From contig CABYRL010000001.1 in assembly GCA_902521465.1 (NCBI GenBank), positions 124,001 to 188,000 on the forward strand: a stretch of DNA of 64,000 nucleotides, written 5' to 3'. This DNA comes from an uncultured Alphaproteobacteria bacterium (lineage in GTDB: Bacteria > Pseudomonadota > Alphaproteobacteria > HIMB59). Both the position numbers and the translations under genes were made by a program. Shown here one piece after another: positions 8,185 to 19,659 of the stretch. How positions within the stretch are numbered: position 1 is the stretch's first letter; the number at the start of each line of letters is the position of its first letter. The notes beneath the pieces were generated by a model. That model made no database searches, had not been told where the DNA came from, and saw only the letters and a list, made by a program, of their open reading frames with translations.

Positions 8185-9618
8185 GTGTATGATTTAATTA
8201 TTATTGGTGGTGGTATTAATGGTGTTGGTACAGCAAGAGATGCTGTAGGCAGAGGTTTAAATACTTGTCTAATTGAAAAAGGTGATATTGCATCCCAAAC
8301 TTCTTCATGGTCTACAAAATTAATTCACGGAGGGATAAGGTATTTAGAAAATTACGACTTTAAACTAGTAAGGGAGTCTCTTAAAGAAAGAGACGTTATA
8401 AAGAAGATCGCACCTCACATTACTAAACCAATAAAATTTGTTCTACCTCACGTTCCTAGTTTACGTCCGAGCTGGATGATAAGAATTGGATTATTTTTGT
8501 ATGATAGATTGGGTGGTAAATCATCATTTGAAAAATCAAGATTTATTAATTTAAATGACCAGTTTGAAGAAAATCCAATCAAAGAAAAGTACATTAGTGG
8601 TTATATTTACTCTGATTTATATGTTGATGACTCTAGACTAGCTTTACTAAATGCAGAGGATGCGTTGAATAGAGGAGCAAAAATATATCTAAATACAAAA
8701 ATTGTTAAGGTATTAAGAGATAAGAACTTTTGGCTTATAACTTTAGATAGTGGTGAGGTTTTAAAATCAAAAGTGGTGGTTAATGCAACAGGCCCATTTG
8801 CAATATCAGTTTTAAATAATATTTTTAAATTAAAATCTAATAAAAAATTAAGGTTAGTGCAGGGGAGTCATTTAGTTGTGAAAAAAATTTATGAGGGAGA
8901 TCAAGCATATATTCTTCAGTTAGATGATAAACGGATAATATTTATGATCCCATATCAAAATAAATATACTTTAATAGGTACTACAGATCATGAGGTCGAT
9001 AATTTTGAAAATCCCAAAATCACTGATGAAGAAAAAGATTATCTTATAAAATCAGTCAATTCATTTATTAAAAAAGAAATTAGTGAGAGTGATATTTTAT
9101 GGACATATTCAGGAATAAGACCATTAATTGAAGATAATAATCAAAAAGCATCTAAAGTATCAAGAGACTATTCTTTTGAGGTTGATGATAAAGATGGAGC
9201 ACCCATAATCACTATTTTAGGTGGAAAACTTACAACATATAGAAAACTCTCTGAACAAATTTTGAAAGAGTTAAACAAGTACCTTGTGTTTTCAAAAAAA
9301 AAATGGACATCTGAAGAGGCCTTACCAGGAGCTCATAATAAAATAATAAATAATAGAAATATCCCTCAACGAATTTATAAGCGTCTTATCAAGACTTATG
9401 GAGATAAAATATCTAAACTAAATGAAATTTATGATGAATTTGACTCTGGTGGGGAGTTAATTTTTGATGATTTTTATGAGTTTGAAGTAAAATATCTCAT
9501 TAAAGAAGAAATGGCTCGAACTTCGGAAGACATTTTATTTAGGAGAACAAAGCTTGGAATTAATTTCCCTAAAGAAGCGAGGGATAAATTGGAAATTATT
9601 TTAAAAAGACACCTTTAG
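8185..9618 (+). CDS. glpD: Aerobic glycerol-3-phosphate dehydrogenase (FAD, quinone-linked)
   Basis: Oxidises glycerol 3-phosphate to dihydroxyacetone phosphate and passes electrons to quinone at the inner membrane. The N terminus has the FAD-binding GGGINGVG motif (8-15), then the family motif SSWSTKLIHGGIRYLE. The start is GTG at 8185, preceded by an AGAGG Shine-Dalgarno sequence. At 477 residues it is slightly shorter than E. coli GlpD (about 500). glpK follows after 21 bp, giving a two-step glycerol pathway. No glycerol facilitator (glpF) or glpR is seen, so entry by diffusion or another locus must be assumed. Confidence 0.94.
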   Translation: MYDLIIIGGGINGVGTARDAVGRGLNTCLIEKGDIASQTSSWSTKLIHGGIRYLENYDFKLVRESLKERDVIKKIAPHITKPIKFVLPHVPSLRPSWMIRIGLFLYDRLGGKSSFEKSRFINLNDQFEENPIKEKYISGYIYSDLYVDDSRLALLNAEDALNRGAKIYLNTKIVKVLRDKNFWLITLDSGEVLKSKVVVNATGPFAISVLNNIFKLKSNKKLRLVQGSHLVVKKIYEGDQAYILQLDDKRIIFMIPYQNKYTLIGTTDHEVDNFENPKITDEEKDYLIKSVNSFIKKEISESDILWTYSGIRPLIEDNNQKASKVSRDYSFEVDDKDGAPIITILGGKLTTYRKLSEQILKELNKYLVFSKKKWTSEEALPGAHNKIINNRNIPQRIYKRLIKTYGDKISKLNEIYDEFDSGGELIFDDFYEFEVKYLIKEEMARTSEDILFRRTKLGINFPKEARDKLEIILKRHL

Positions 9619-9639
9619 TTCTTATGATATTATAAATTT

Positions 9640-11130
9640 GTGCAAAAATTTATTTTATCAATTGATCAGGGTACAACTTCAACACGTTCAATAATTTTTA
9701 ATGATAATTTTGAAATTGTTTCTAGTGATCAACTGGAATTTAAACAATACTTTCCAAAAGATGGTTGCGTAGAGCACGATCCTCAAGAGATATTTAATAC
9801 TGTTTTGCAAACAGCACAAAATGTAATTAAAAAAGCAAAAATTAATTCAAGCCAAATATTAAGTATAGGAATAACTAATCAAAGAGAAACAGTAGTCATT
9901 TGGGACAAACAAACAGGTAAACCTATTTACAGAGCTATTGTTTGGCAAGATAGAAGAACAGTAAATTATTGCAAAGATTTAACTAGGAAGGGATTTTCAA
10001 AAAAAATACAAAAAATTACAGGACTTGTAATTGATTCATATTTTTCAGCGACTAAAATTAAATGGATACTTGACAACATAGAGTCGTCAAAAAAACTTTT
10101 AAAAGAGAATAGGCTTTTATTTGGAACTATTGATACTTGGCTTCTTTGGAAGTTAACAGAAGGGAGGTCTTTTTTCACTGAAGCTACAAATGCTTCAAGA
10201 ACCATGTTATATGACATCAAAAAAAATTGTTGGTCTAAAGAATTATTAAAATTATTTAATATATCTCATAAAATTCTCCCAGATGTAAAAGATAGTGCAG
10301 ATGATTTTGGACATACAACACTTTTTGGAGATAAAATTAAAATAGGAGGCATGGCTGGTGATCAACAAGCAGCAACAATTGGTCAGGCCTGTTTTAAACC
10401 AGGGTCTATCAAATCTACGTATGGAACTGGTTGCTTTATGATCATGAATATTGGACAAAAACTTAAAATATCTAAAAATAATTTACTTACGACGATTGCA
10501 TATAAAATTAACAATAAAACTACTTATGCCTTGGAAGGGTCAATTTTTATTGCAGGGGCTGCTGTTCAGTGGTTAAGAGACTCACTTAAAGTAATCAAAA
10601 CAGCGCAAGAGACAGAGAGTTTTTACTCAAAGAGTGATCAAAGTCAAAAAATTTACTTTGTTCCAGCATTTGTTGGTTTAGGAGCTCCATATTGGGACGG
10701 GGAAGCTAGAGGTGCAATTTTTGGAATGACAAGGAATACTGGGATTGCTGAATTTGTAAAAGCCGCAATAGATAGTGTTGCATACCAGACTAAAGACTTA
10801 GTCATTGCAATGCAAAAGGATAGTGGTGTTCCTATTAAACAACTTAAAGTTGATGGTGGAATGGTTGCAAATGAAGATTTCCTACAATTTCTGTCAAATA
10901 TTTTAATTTTAAATTGTGATAGACCAAAAATAACTGAGACAACTGCATTGGGGGCAGCCTATCTAGCTGGACTTTCTTCAGGATTTATTAAAAATACCGA
11001 AGAAATCGCCAAAAAATGGCAAAGCGATAAAATATTTAAACCGAAACTTCATAAAAAAGAGGTTAAATATCTTTACCAAGGATGGCTAAAAGCTGTAAAG
11101 AAAACTACAACAAAAAAGAATAGCAAATAA
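9640..11130 (+). CDS. glpK: Glycerol kinase
   Basis: Phosphorylates glycerol to glycerol 3-phosphate. The FGGY-kinase signature is intact: SIDQGTTSTRSIIF at the N terminus for ATP phosphate binding, WQDRRT near residue 105, and GLGAPYWD and DGGMVAN in the C-terminal half. Length 496 matches the family (about 500). The start is GTG at 9640, the second GTG start in a row in this operon. The C-terminal tail is lysine-rich. It is placed between glpD and a LysR regulator on the same strand. Confidence 0.95.
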   Translation: MQKFILSIDQGTTSTRSIIFNDNFEIVSSDQLEFKQYFPKDGCVEHDPQEIFNTVLQTAQNVIKKAKINSSQILSIGITNQRETVVIWDKQTGKPIYRAIVWQDRRTVNYCKDLTRKGFSKKIQKITGLVIDSYFSATKIKWILDNIESSKKLLKENRLLFGTIDTWLLWKLTEGRSFFTEATNASRTMLYDIKKNCWSKELLKLFNISHKILPDVKDSADDFGHTTLFGDKIKIGGMAGDQQAATIGQACFKPGSIKSTYGTGCFMIMNIGQKLKISKNNLLTTIAYKINNKTTYALEGSIFIAGAAVQWLRDSLKVIKTAQETESFYSKSDQSQKIYFVPAFVGLGAPYWDGEARGAIFGMTRNTGIAEFVKAAIDSVAYQTKDLVIAMQKDSGVPIKQLKVDGGMVANEDFLQFLSNILILNCDRPKITETTALGAAYLAGLSSGFIKNTEEIAKKWQSDKIFKPKLHKKEVKYLYQGWLKAVKKTTTKKNSK

Positions 11131-11154
11131 ATAAATTTTTGATATTTATGTTGT

Positions 11155-12045
11155 ATGCGCATTAATATTGAAATTGGTGATATTGAAGCATTTATTGAAT
11201 TAACAGAGACTAACTCTTTTGCTAAAGCTGCAAATAATTTAAATTTATCTCAACCCGCTCTCTCAAGAAGAATTCAAAAGTTAGAGCACGAATTAGGAAC
11301 TACTCTTTTTGATAGGACTACTAGAAAAGTTCAACTTTCTTATTCCGGGAGAAATTTTTATGATCGAGCAAGGGGAATAATAGAAGCAGTCAAAACTGCA
11401 ACAAAAACTCTTAATGAAAAGTATAGTTTTCCTTCAATAATTAAAATTGGTGTGGTTCATTCAGCTTTAAGAAATATTTTATTTTCATCACTCAAACAAT
11501 TCAAAGAAATTGAACCAAGGTGTAAAGTTCAAATCATCGAAAGGTCATCTAATAATGTTGTTGATAGTGTTTTGGGAGGTGAATGTGATTTTGGTATTAA
11601 TTTTACTGGTAAACAAGAACCTGGAATTAGCTTTGAGAATTTATTTGTGGAAGATTACGTCGTTGTATTTCCAAAAGGAGATAAATTAGAGAAAAAAAGA
11701 AAAATAAAGATATCTGAGATTAAAGGTAGGAATTTTATTTCAATATGGAAAGGTTCTGGGAGTAGAATTTATATTGAGAATGCACTTGCGCTCCAAGAAG
11801 AAGATATCGATTGGGCGTATGAAGTAAGGCATATACCAACTGCATTAAATATGGTTGAACAGGGTCTTGGAATAACCCTTGCTCCAAAATTAGCTATTTC
11901 TAAAGATTATTCTTCTTTATCGTATAGACCTTTAATTGATCCCTCTGTAACTAGAACAATTGGATTAATAAAAAGATCTGGAAGAGATTTAAGCTATGAT
12001 TCTCAAAAATTATATGACCTTTTAAAAGAAAAATTCAAAAAATAA
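11155..12045 (+). CDS. LysR-family transcriptional regulator
   Basis: A 296-residue regulator. The winged helix-turn-helix is at about residues 7-65 with SFAKAANNLNLSQPALSRRI, LGTTLFDR and the LysR-typical glutamate-rich start; the rest is a periplasmic-binding-protein-like effector domain. It lies 24 bp after glpK on the same strand and 53 bp before acnA, so it could control glycerol use, aconitase or a distant target. LysR regulators often act on a divergent neighbour, and none exists here, so the target is open. Confidence 0.88.
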   Translation: MRINIEIGDIEAFIELTETNSFAKAANNLNLSQPALSRRIQKLEHELGTTLFDRTTRKVQLSYSGRNFYDRARGIIEAVKTATKTLNEKYSFPSIIKIGVVHSALRNILFSSLKQFKEIEPRCKVQIIERSSNNVVDSVLGGECDFGINFTGKQEPGISFENLFVEDYVVVFPKGDKLEKKRKIKISEIKGRNFISIWKGSGSRIYIENALALQEEDIDWAYEVRHIPTALNMVEQGLGITLAPKLAISKDYSSLSYRPLIDPSVTRTIGLIKRSGRDLSYDSQKLYDLLKEKFKK

Positions 12046-12083
12046 TTAATTAGTATAATGCATAAATAAATTTACTAATTAAT
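12045..12083. promoter_or_regulatory. Inverted repeat upstream of acnA
   Basis: ATTAATTAGTA (12045-12055) is repeated in inverted form as TACTAATTAAT (12073-12083), an 11-bp perfect dyad with a 17-nt spacer, in the short gap between the LysR gene and acnA. A TATAAT hexamer lies at 12054-12059. There is no T-run, so it is not an intrinsic terminator. It could be an operator for the LysR protein or another dimeric regulator. The arms are almost pure A+T, which lowers its significance. Confidence 0.3.
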
Positions 12084-12098
12084 GTTTATAATAAAAGT

Positions 12099-14732
12099 AT
12101 GTTGTCAGTAAATAGTTTTAAAACACTTGATCAATTCTCAAATAATGGAAAAAAGTACATTTTCTATAACCTATCTAAATTGGAGGATAATTTTCCTAAA
12201 ATAAAGAATTTACCTAAATCAAAAAAGATTCTCATTGAAAATTTACTTAGATTAGAAGATGGCAAAGATGTAAATAAAGACATTATCGAAAATGTATTAG
12301 AAAATCCTGAAAAAAAACATGAAATATTTTTTCTTCCTTCAAGAGTGTTAATGCAAGACTTTACTGGTGTGCCTGCTGTTGCAGATTTAGCAGCAATGCG
12401 TGATGCTGTTTCAAAAAAAGGTGGTAATCCATCAAAAGTTAATCCTATGTCCCAAGTTGATTTAGTAATAGATCATTCTGTAATGGTTGATTATTTTGCT
12501 AGCCCAAATGCATTTCAAAAAAATGTAGATATGGAATTTGGAAGAAATGCAGAGAGATATGAGTTTTTAAAATGGGGACAACAAGCTTTTAAAAATTTTA
12601 GGGTTATTCCACCTGGCACAGGAATATGCCATCAAGTAAATTTAGAGTATTTAGCTCAAGTAGTGTGGAGCAAGGAGCTTGATGATAAAGTTTTATTATA
12701 CCCTGACACATTAGTTGGAACAGACAGTCATACGACAATGGTAAATGCACTTGGTGTTCTAGGTTGGGGAGTAGGAGGAATTGAAGCTGAGGCTGCTATG
12801 CTTGGCCAATCTGTATCAATGCTTTTACCAGAAGTTGTTGGTTTTGAAGTATCAGGGAGAATGAAAGAGGGTGTTACAGCAACAGATCTAGTTTTAACAA
12901 TTGTACAAATGCTAAGAGAAAAAGGAGTAGTTGGAAAATTTGTTGAATTCTATGGTGATGGTTTAAGTAATTTATCACTCGCTGACAGAGCAACTATTGC
13001 CAACATGGCTCCAGAATATGGTGCAACTTGTGGTTTTTTTGCAGTTGATGATGAAACTATCAAATACTTGAAATTGACATCTAGAGGCTCCGATCTGATA
13101 AATACTGTTGAAAAATATAACAGAATTCAAGGTTTGTGGGCCGATGACAGATGTAATTATAATGATAACGTTCATTTAAAACTAGAAAATGTTCAAGCAT
13201 CATTAGCAGGACCTAAAAGACCTCAAGATAGAATTAATCTTGAAAGCGTGAATTTAAATTTTAAAGAATTTTCAAAAAACAAACCTATTGAAAAAGAAAT
13301 TAAAAATCACAATTACAAAATGCAAGACGGTAACGTTGTAATTGCTGCTATCACTTCATGTACTAATACCTCTAATCCAGATGTTTTAGTTGCAGCAGGC
13401 TTAGTCGCAAAAAAGGCTTGTGAATTAGGTCTACAAGTAAAACCTTGGGTTAAGACTTCTTTAGCACCTGGTTCAAAAGTTGTTACTGATTATTTGGCTA
13501 AATCGGGTTTGAATAAATATTTAGACCAACTTGGTTTTCATCTAGTTGGTTATGGATGCACTACGTGTATAGGAAACTCAGGGCCACTTGATAAAGATAT
13601 TGCCGAGTGTATCTCAAAAAATGATTTAACAGTTGCTTCAGTACTTTCAGGTAATAGAAATTTTGAAGGCAGAGTTAATCCACACGTTAAAGCTAATTAT
13701 CTTGCCTCACCACCTTTAGTTGTAGCATATGCTTTAGCTGGGTCTGTACTTATTAATTTGACAAGTGATCCCATTGGTATTGACACAGATGGTAATGAAG
13801 TATTTTTAAAAGACATTTGGCCAAGCAATAGCGAAATCCGAAATGCTGTTGAAAAAAATGTATCGCCTGAAATGTTTAAAAAACAATACTCTCATGCTTT
13901 AGATGGGCCAAAAGAATGGCAAAAAATTAATACTTCTACGGGAGACCTGTATAATTGGAATTCTTCATCAACTTACGTACAGAAACCTCCATTTTTTGAT
14001 AATCAATCAAATGATGATAAAGAGATTAAGCCAATTGAGAATGCGAGACCTTTATTACTACTAGGCAATAGTGTTACTACAGATCACATTTCACCTGCAG
14101 GGGCTATTAAAGTTGATAGTCCTGCTGGCAACTACTTCATGGAACGGCAAATACGTCAAAATGATTTTAATTCATATGGTGCTAGAAGGGGCAATCATGA
14201 AGTAATGGTAAGGGGTACTTTTGCCAATATAAGAATTAAAAACCAACTGCTATCAAACGTTGAGGGTGGATACTCAATTTTAGAACCTGATAAGAAAAAA
14301 ATGAGTGTTTATGATGTTGCTATGGAGTATGCAAAAAGGTCTGAAAATGTTGTAGTTTTTGCAGGAGAAGAATACGGAACTGGATCATCGCGTGATTGGG
14401 CTGCAAAAGGGACGAAGTTATTAGGTATTAAGGCAGTTATTGCTGAAAGTTTTGAAAGGATACACCGATCAAATTTGGTTGGAATGGGAGTTCTGCCTAT
14501 ACAACTTAAAAGTCACACAATAAATGATTTAAATATTCAATCGTCTGATTTAATAAATATAAAACTTACTGAAGACCTGAAGCCTTTACAAGAATTAGAA
14601 GTCATTATTCAAAGCAATATGAGAAATATAAAAATAGATTGTATTTTAAGAATTGATACTATCAATGAGCTACAATATTATAAATCAGATGGCATATTAA
14701 ATTTTGTTTTAAAAAATATTCTAAAAAATTAA
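12099..14732 (+). CDS. acnA: Aconitate hydratase A
   Basis: Isomerises citrate to isocitrate in the TCA cycle. The 877-residue length and N-terminal [12 protein letters not shown] place it in the AcnA/IRP branch, not AcnB. The three [4Fe-4S] ligands are C421 in SCTNTSNP and C487 and C490 in [11 protein letters not shown]. The swivel domain with [17 protein letters not shown] follows in the C-terminal part. Its 3' end overlaps that of sucB by 4 bp in convergent orientation, so aconitase faces the sdh-mdh-suc operon with no room for a separate terminator. Confidence 0.96.
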   Translation: MLSVNSFKTLDQFSNNGKKYIFYNLSKLEDNFPKIKNLPKSKKILIENLLRLEDGKDVNKDIIENVLENPEKKHEIFFLPSRVLMQDFTGVPAVADLAAMRDAVSKKGGNPSKVNPMSQVDLVIDHSVMVDYFASPNAFQKNVDMEFGRNAERYEFLKWGQQAFKNFRVIPPGTGICHQVNLEYLAQVVWSKELDDKVLLYPDTLVGTDSHTTMVNALGVLGWGVGGIEAEAAMLGQSVSMLLPEVVGFEVSGRMKEGVTATDLVLTIVQMLREKGVVGKFVEFYGDGLSNLSLADRATIANMAPEYGATCGFFAVDDETIKYLKLTSRGSDLINTVEKYNRIQGLWADDRCNYNDNVHLKLENVQASLAGPKRPQDRINLESVNLNFKEFSKNKPIEKEIKNHNYKMQDGNVVIAAITSCTNTSNPDVLVAAGLVAKKACELGLQVKPWVKTSLAPGSKVVTDYLAKSGLNKYLDQLGFHLVGYGCTTCIGNSGPLDKDIAECISKNDLTVASVLSGNRNFEGRVNPHVKANYLASPPLVVAYALAGSVLINLTSDPIGIDTDGNEVFLKDIWPSNSEIRNAVEKNVSPEMFKKQYSHALDGPKEWQKINTSTGDLYNWNSSSTYVQKPPFFDNQSNDDKEIKPIENARPLLLLGNSVTTDHISPAGAIKVDSPAGNYFMERQIRQNDFNSYGARRGNHEVMVRGTFANIRIKNQLLSNVEGGYSILEPDKKKMSVYDVAMEYAKRSENVVVFAGEEYGTGSSRDWAAKGTKLLGIKAVIAESFERIHRSNLVGMGVLPIQLKSHTINDLNIQSSDLINIKLTEDLKPLQELEVIIQSNMRNIKIDCILRIDTINELQYYKSDGILNFVLKNILKN

Positions 14733-15814
14733 ATAATTTTTGGATTTTCTAACAGTTCTTTCAGTCTAACTAAAAAAGTTACTGCTTGCTTACCGTCTAT
14801 TAATCTGTGGTCATAACTTAATGCAATATACATCATTGGTTTTATAACAATCTTCTTTTTTACAGCGATAGGTCTATCAATTATTGAGTGCATACCTAAT
14901 ATAGCACTTTGAGGTGGGTTGATAATTGGGGTGCTCATCATAGAACCATATATTCCTCCATTTGTAATTGAGAATGTTCCTCCTGATAAATCACTCATGG
15001 AAAGTTTATTTGAATTTGCTTTCTCAGATAATTCAATAATATACTTTTCAATTTCTGCATTTGATAAATCTCCAGCATTTCTAATTATTGGAACAACAAG
15101 CCCCTTTTCAGATCCAATTGCAATACCTATATCAAAGTAGTTTTTATAAATTATTTTATCTTCGTGAATTTCTGAATTAATCTCTGGTATTTCTTTTAAA
15201 ACTTCTGTGCAGGCTTTAACAAAAAAAGACATAATGCCAAGTTTCACACCATGTTTTTTTTGAAAACTTGTTTGTTCTTTTTTTCTAAGAGACATAATTG
15301 CTGACATATCGACTTCGTTAAATGTTGTGAGAATGGCGGCTGTATTTTGAGCTTCTTTTAACCTTCTGGCAATTGTTTGCCTTAATTTTGACATTGGGAT
15401 AGTTTTTTCATCTAACGTAGAGTCATCTTTGTCGAAGTTTGGAAGATCAACTACCTTAGCTGGAGTTTTTGTTTGATTTTCGCTAACTTTAGAGACATTA
15501 GATGGGTCAATTGTTTGTTTTTCTTGATTTATTTCTTCGATTTGACTTGTTTCTAGTTTGGGTTTTTGTTCAGTAGTCGTATTTTCTGATATTTCAGCAA
15601 TAGATTGACCAACATTAACTGTAGATCCCTCTGGGGTTATTATCTTTGTTAATTTTCCAGAGGTTTGAGCAGGAATTTCAATTGTGATTTTCTCTGTTTC
15701 AATTTCAGCTAAATTATCGCCAGACTCAAAGCTATCTCCCTCTTTGATCAACCAAGATGTAAGCGTGCCTTCAATGATCGACTCTCCAAGCTCAGGTACT
15801 GTTATGTTTTTCAT
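14729..15814 (-). CDS. sucB: 2-oxoglutarate dehydrogenase E2 (dihydrolipoyl succinyltransferase) without a subunit-binding domain
   Basis: E2 of the 2-oxoglutarate dehydrogenase complex: moves succinyl from E1 to CoA. An N-terminal lipoyl domain (1-77, lipoylated K42 in ETEKITIE) is joined by a linker rich in Glu, Gln, Thr and Ser (about 78-137) to the catalytic domain (about 138-361), which ends with the active-site [13 protein letters not shown]. At 361 residues it is about 40 shorter than E. coli SucB. The missing part is the roughly 35-residue peripheral subunit-binding domain that normally captures E3: no segment in the linker resembles it. It follows sucA directly (1-bp overlap), and no lpd gene follows. 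Confidence 0.93.
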   Translation of the reverse strand: MKNITVPELGESIIEGTLTSWLIKEGDSFESGDNLAEIETEKITIEIPAQTSGKLTKIITPEGSTVNVGQSIAEISENTTTEQKPKLETSQIEEINQEKQTIDPSNVSKVSENQTKTPAKVVDLPNFDKDDSTLDEKTIPMSKLRQTIARRLKEAQNTAAILTTFNEVDMSAIMSLRKKEQTSFQKKHGVKLGIMSFFVKACTEVLKEIPEINSEIHEDKIIYKNYFDIGIAIGSEKGLVVPIIRNAGDLSNAEIEKYIIELSEKANSNKLSMSDLSGGTFSITNGGIYGSMMSTPIINPPQSAILGMHSIIDRPIAVKKKIVIKPMMYIALSYDHRLIDGKQAVTFLVRLKELLENPKII

Positions 15815-18663
15815 TACTCTTTCGGTAAGTTTTTAAATTTCATAAAACTGACACCACTTCTTTCTTTTATAACACGTTTTAGTGATGATTTAAGAGCTAA
15901 TTCTTTTATTAGTTGCTGATTAGTACTATGTCTTTTTGATATGCCTGTAGCAGGAGCTGCTGCAGGGCGTCTTCCAACATAATGAACTTTTTTGGTTAAA
16001 TTATTTTTTACTAAAACATGTCTAATACGACTTTTAACAAAACTCCATGCACCCATATTTTTTGGCTCCTCTTGAACCCATAAAATCTCACTTTCTTTAT
16101 GTTTTAATATAACATCTCCTATGGCATCAAATGGAAATGGATAAATTTGCTCAATACGAACTATTTTTACATCTTTAATATTATTCTTTGTTCTAAAATC
16201 ATCTAATTCATAAAATATTTTTCCAGAGCAGAAAATTATCCTTTTTGGGTTTTTGATTTCATCTTCAATGAGGCGATGAAAAGATGAGCGTCCAGTAAAT
16301 TCACTAATAGATGATACATTATTTGGGTGGCGCAGTGTGGATTTAGGGGTAAATACTATTAGTGGTTTTCTAAAATTTCTATGTATTTGCCTTCTCAAAG
16401 CATGAAAGTAGCTCGCAGGAGTGGTGCAGTTTACAATCTGAACGTTATCTTCTGCTGCCATTTGAAGAAATCTTTCTATTCTTGCACTGGAGTGTTCAGG
16501 ACCCATACCCTCATGACCATGAGGTAATAACATGACTAATCCACTCATTTGCATCCATTTTCTCTCACTTGAAGCAATAAACTGGTCAATGATAATTTGG
16601 GCACCGTTGGCAAAATCTCCAAATTGGGCCTCCCATAAAACCAAAGTATTTGGGTCTGCTAACGAGTACCCATATTCAAAACCTAGGACACCTAATTCAG
16701 AGAGAAAACTATCAATTACTTCAAACTGTTTTTGATTTTTAGCAATGTGATTGAGTGGAATATATCTCTCTTCTGATTTTTGATCATAAAAAACTGAGTG
16801 TCTCTGACTGAAAGTTCCCCTTCCAGAATCTTGACCTGCAAGTCTAACTCTATATCCTTCCTTTAACAATGCTCCAAATGCTAAAGCCTCAGCAAAAGAC
16901 CAGTCAATATTCTTTCCTAATTTTATTGAAGATAATCGAGATTTATTAAATTTTTCTAATTTCGGATGAAGATTAAATCCTTTAGGTATTTGTGAAATTT
17001 TTGTGCCAATTTCCTTTAAGGATTTTTCTGACTCAGCTGTTCTACCTCTTCTAAGTGGATCTTTTGGTGCAAGACTTAATCCACTCCATTGTCCGCCCAT
17101 CCAAGATTTTGTTTTTAATTTATAGTTTTTTGCTTTTTCAAATTTCTTGTCGAGATCAGACCATATTCTATCTTTGATGAAGTCTACCTGTTTTGTATTT
17201 ACTACTTCTTGGCTTATAAGTTTATCTGCATAAATACTGGCAACTGTTTTTTTCTTTTTTATAGTTTGATACATCAATGGTTGAGTGAAAGAGGGTTCGT
17301 CACCCTCGTTATGTCCATGTTTTCTGTAACAAAACATATCGACAAGTGTATCTTTTTTGAATGTGTTTCTAAATTCTGTTGCAGCTCTTGAGGCTAAAAC
17401 AACAGCCTCTGGGTCATCTCCATTTACATGAAATATTGGGGATTGAACAATTTTTCCTATCTCTGAAGAGTAAGGCGCAGATCGGCTATATTGAGGACTA
17501 GTTGTAAATCCAATTTGATTATTGATAATAAAGTGAATTAGTCCGCCAATTCTGTAGCCGTTTAATTGTGACATAGTAAAGGTTTCAGCAACAATACCTT
17601 GTCCAGCAATTGCTGCGTCTCCATGAATTAGTAGACCTGAAACTTTCGTATTATTTTTGTCTTGAATGATTGTTTGTTTAGCTCTTATTTTGCCGGCTAC
17701 AACTGGATTTACCGCTTCTAAGTGAGAGGGATTAGCTGCCATACTCACATGAATAATCTTACCTCCAAAACTTCTATCAGAGCTTGCACCTAAATGATAT
17801 TTAACATCACCAGAGCCCTGATCACTGAGGGCATTCTCGCCTCCATGGATAAATTCTCCAAAAATTTGAACATGAGGTTTTTTTACTATGTTAGCTAATA
17901 TATTTAGTCTTCCTCTGTGGGCGCATGCAAAGGAAAAATCTTCTACACCATATTCTGAGGATCTTTTTAAAATCTGTTCAAGTGCTGGTATTGTAGACTC
18001 AGCTCCTTCAAGTCCAAATCTTTTGGTACCTCTGTACTTTGTATCTAGAAACTTTTCAAAATATTCTGCTGTAATTAATCTCTCCAAGATTGTCCTTTTA
18101 CCCTTAGAGGTTAATTGCATGTCTTTTTTTTCTTCTATTCTATCCTTCAGCCATTTGTATTCTTCAGCGGACTGAATATGTTTGTATTCAATTGCCAAGG
18201 TACCAGAATAGATGCTTTGAAGTTTTTCAAAAACTTCACGTACAGTAGCTTTCTGAAATCCTAAATATCCAAAAAGAAAAATTTTTCGATCATAATCTTT
18301 TTTTTGAAAACCGTAATACTCGGGATCTAAACCTGATGGATTGTTCTTTGCCATTAAACCTAAAGGGTCAAGATCAGCTATAAGGTGCCCTATCTCTCTG
18401 TAAGCTCTTATCATCATAACAAGTCGAAGAGAGTCAGTAATTGCCTGATCAAGGGAAATTTGATTAAAATCAATGTCTCTTGAGGTCTCTGACCAATTTA
18501 TTTTTTGATAGTCAGCTAGAATAGAGATTTCCTCAGGTGCGAGAGCTTTAAAGAATTCATGCCAGCTCTTATCAACAAGACTTGGGTCTTTTATATAATC
18601 TCTATATATCGCTATTACTTGAGAGGCATTATTAGTTGTGAGAAATGAATTATAAGATCTCAT
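15814..18663 (-). CDS. sucA: 2-oxoglutarate dehydrogenase E1 component
   Basis: Thiamine-diphosphate enzyme that decarboxylates 2-oxoglutarate and succinylates the E2 lipoyl group. The 949-residue length is normal. Visible marks are the N-terminal helix with [13 protein letters not shown], the E1o motif [13 protein letters not shown], the ThDP/magnesium motif [14 protein letters not shown] and HLEAVNPVV around the active site. It starts 51 bp after mdh ends and abuts sucB. In many alphaproteobacteria sucCD sit between mdh and sucA; here they do not. Confidence 0.96.
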   Translation of the reverse strand: MRSYNSFLTTNNASQVIAIYRDYIKDPSLVDKSWHEFFKALAPEEISILADYQKINWSETSRDIDFNQISLDQAITDSLRLVMMIRAYREIGHLIADLDPLGLMAKNNPSGLDPEYYGFQKKDYDRKIFLFGYLGFQKATVREVFEKLQSIYSGTLAIEYKHIQSAEEYKWLKDRIEEKKDMQLTSKGKRTILERLITAEYFEKFLDTKYRGTKRFGLEGAESTIPALEQILKRSSEYGVEDFSFACAHRGRLNILANIVKKPHVQIFGEFIHGGENALSDQGSGDVKYHLGASSDRSFGGKIIHVSMAANPSHLEAVNPVVAGKIRAKQTIIQDKNNTKVSGLLIHGDAAIAGQGIVAETFTMSQLNGYRIGGLIHFIINNQIGFTTSPQYSRSAPYSSEIGKIVQSPIFHVNGDDPEAVVLASRAATEFRNTFKKDTLVDMFCYRKHGHNEGDEPSFTQPLMYQTIKKKKTVASIYADKLISQEVVNTKQVDFIKDRIWSDLDKKFEKAKNYKLKTKSWMGGQWSGLSLAPKDPLRRGRTAESEKSLKEIGTKISQIPKGFNLHPKLEKFNKSRLSSIKLGKNIDWSFAEALAFGALLKEGYRVRLAGQDSGRGTFSQRHSVFYDQKSEERYIPLNHIAKNQKQFEVIDSFLSELGVLGFEYGYSLADPNTLVLWEAQFGDFANGAQIIIDQFIASSERKWMQMSGLVMLLPHGHEGMGPEHSSARIERFLQMAAEDNVQIVNCTTPASYFHALRRQIHRNFRKPLIVFTPKSTLRHPNNVSSISEFTGRSSFHRLIEDEIKNPKRIIFCSGKIFYELDDFRTKNNIKDVKIVRIEQIYPFPFDAIGDVILKHKESEILWVQEEPKNMGAWSFVKSRIRHVLVKNNLTKKVHYVGRRPAAAPATGISKRHSTNQQLIKELALKSSLKRVIKERSGVSFMKFKNLPKE

Positions 18664-18714
18664 TAATAGGTTTATGTATACGCCTATCTAATAAAGATGT
18701 CATTTGATTTTTGA

Positions 18715-19659
18715 TCATAAAAGCTTGTCAACAGCTGATACTAAACCCTGCACAGATTTGACAGATTTTTTTAACATTAATTTCTCTTTGGCTGTAAGTT
18801 TTACCTCAATAATTTTTTCAATTCCTTTATTTCCAATAATTGTAGGTACTCCCATATACATATTTTTAAGGCCATATTGGCCATTGATATAAGCAGCACA
18901 AGGTAAAAGTTTTTTTTGATTTAATAAAAAAGCCTCTGCCATCTGAATTGCCGAACTAGCAGGTGCGTAGAAAGCTGATCCATTTTTTAATAACTTCACG
19001 ATTTCACCACCGCCCATTCTTGTTCGATCGACTATTTTTTCAATTTTTGAATAAGGGAATTTTTTTAGCTTTATAAAATCGATTAAAGGGACACCTCCTA
19101 TTGTTGTGTAATTAATTAGAGGCACCATGTCATCTCCATGGCCTCCTAATACAAATGTTTCAACATCATTCACTGATACCTTCAAAGCATCTGATAAGAA
19201 GTATTTCATTCGGGAGGAGTCCAATACTCCCGCCATGCCCACACACATGTTTTTGGGTAGTTTGGAATATTTCTGGAGAACGTATACCATCGCATCTAGT
19301 GGGTTTGTAATACAAATAACAAATGCCTTAGGAGCATATTTTTTTATATCTAGTGCAATTTTTTTTATTATTTTTCCATTGATCTCGAGTAAATCATCTC
19401 TACTCATTCCAGGTTTACGGGGTAAGCCAGCAGTTATGATTATAACGTCAGATCCCTTCATTTTTGAAAAATCATTGGTACCCTCTATTGAACCTGTGAA
19501 ACCTTCGACTGCTGATGATTGACTAAGGTCTAAAGCTTTTCCTTGAGGCATCCCGGTAACAACATCAATAAGTGTTATATTACCGAGTTTTTTTAAAGCT
19601 AATAAATGTGCGAGTGTGCCTCCAATATTTCCAGCACCAATCAATGAGATTTTATTCAC
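18715..19659 (-). CDS. mdh: Malate dehydrogenase (NAD, LDH-like type)
   Basis: Oxidises malate to oxaloacetate. The Rossmann motif [10 protein letters not shown] (8-17) opens the protein, followed by the adenine-binding aspartate in [18 protein letters not shown] is the mobile active-site loop with substrate arginines, and [11 protein letters not shown] carries the catalytic histidine. It belongs to the alphaproteobacterial LDH-like MDH group of about 320 residues. Its start overlaps sdhB by 4 bp, so it is part of the sdhCDAB-mdh-sucAB transcript. Confidence 0.95.
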   Translation of the reverse strand: MNKISLIGAGNIGGTLAHLLALKKLGNITLIDVVTGMPQGKALDLSQSSAVEGFTGSIEGTNDFSKMKGSDVIIITAGLPRKPGMSRDDLLEINGKIIKKIALDIKKYAPKAFVICITNPLDAMVYVLQKYSKLPKNMCVGMAGVLDSSRMKYFLSDALKVSVNDVETFVLGGHGDDMVPLINYTTIGGVPLIDFIKLKKFPYSKIEKIVDRTRMGGGEIVKLLKNGSAFYAPASSAIQMAEAFLLNQKKLLPCAAYINGQYGLKNMYMGVPTIIGNKGIEKIIEVKLTAKEKLMLKKSVKSVQGLVSAVDKLL

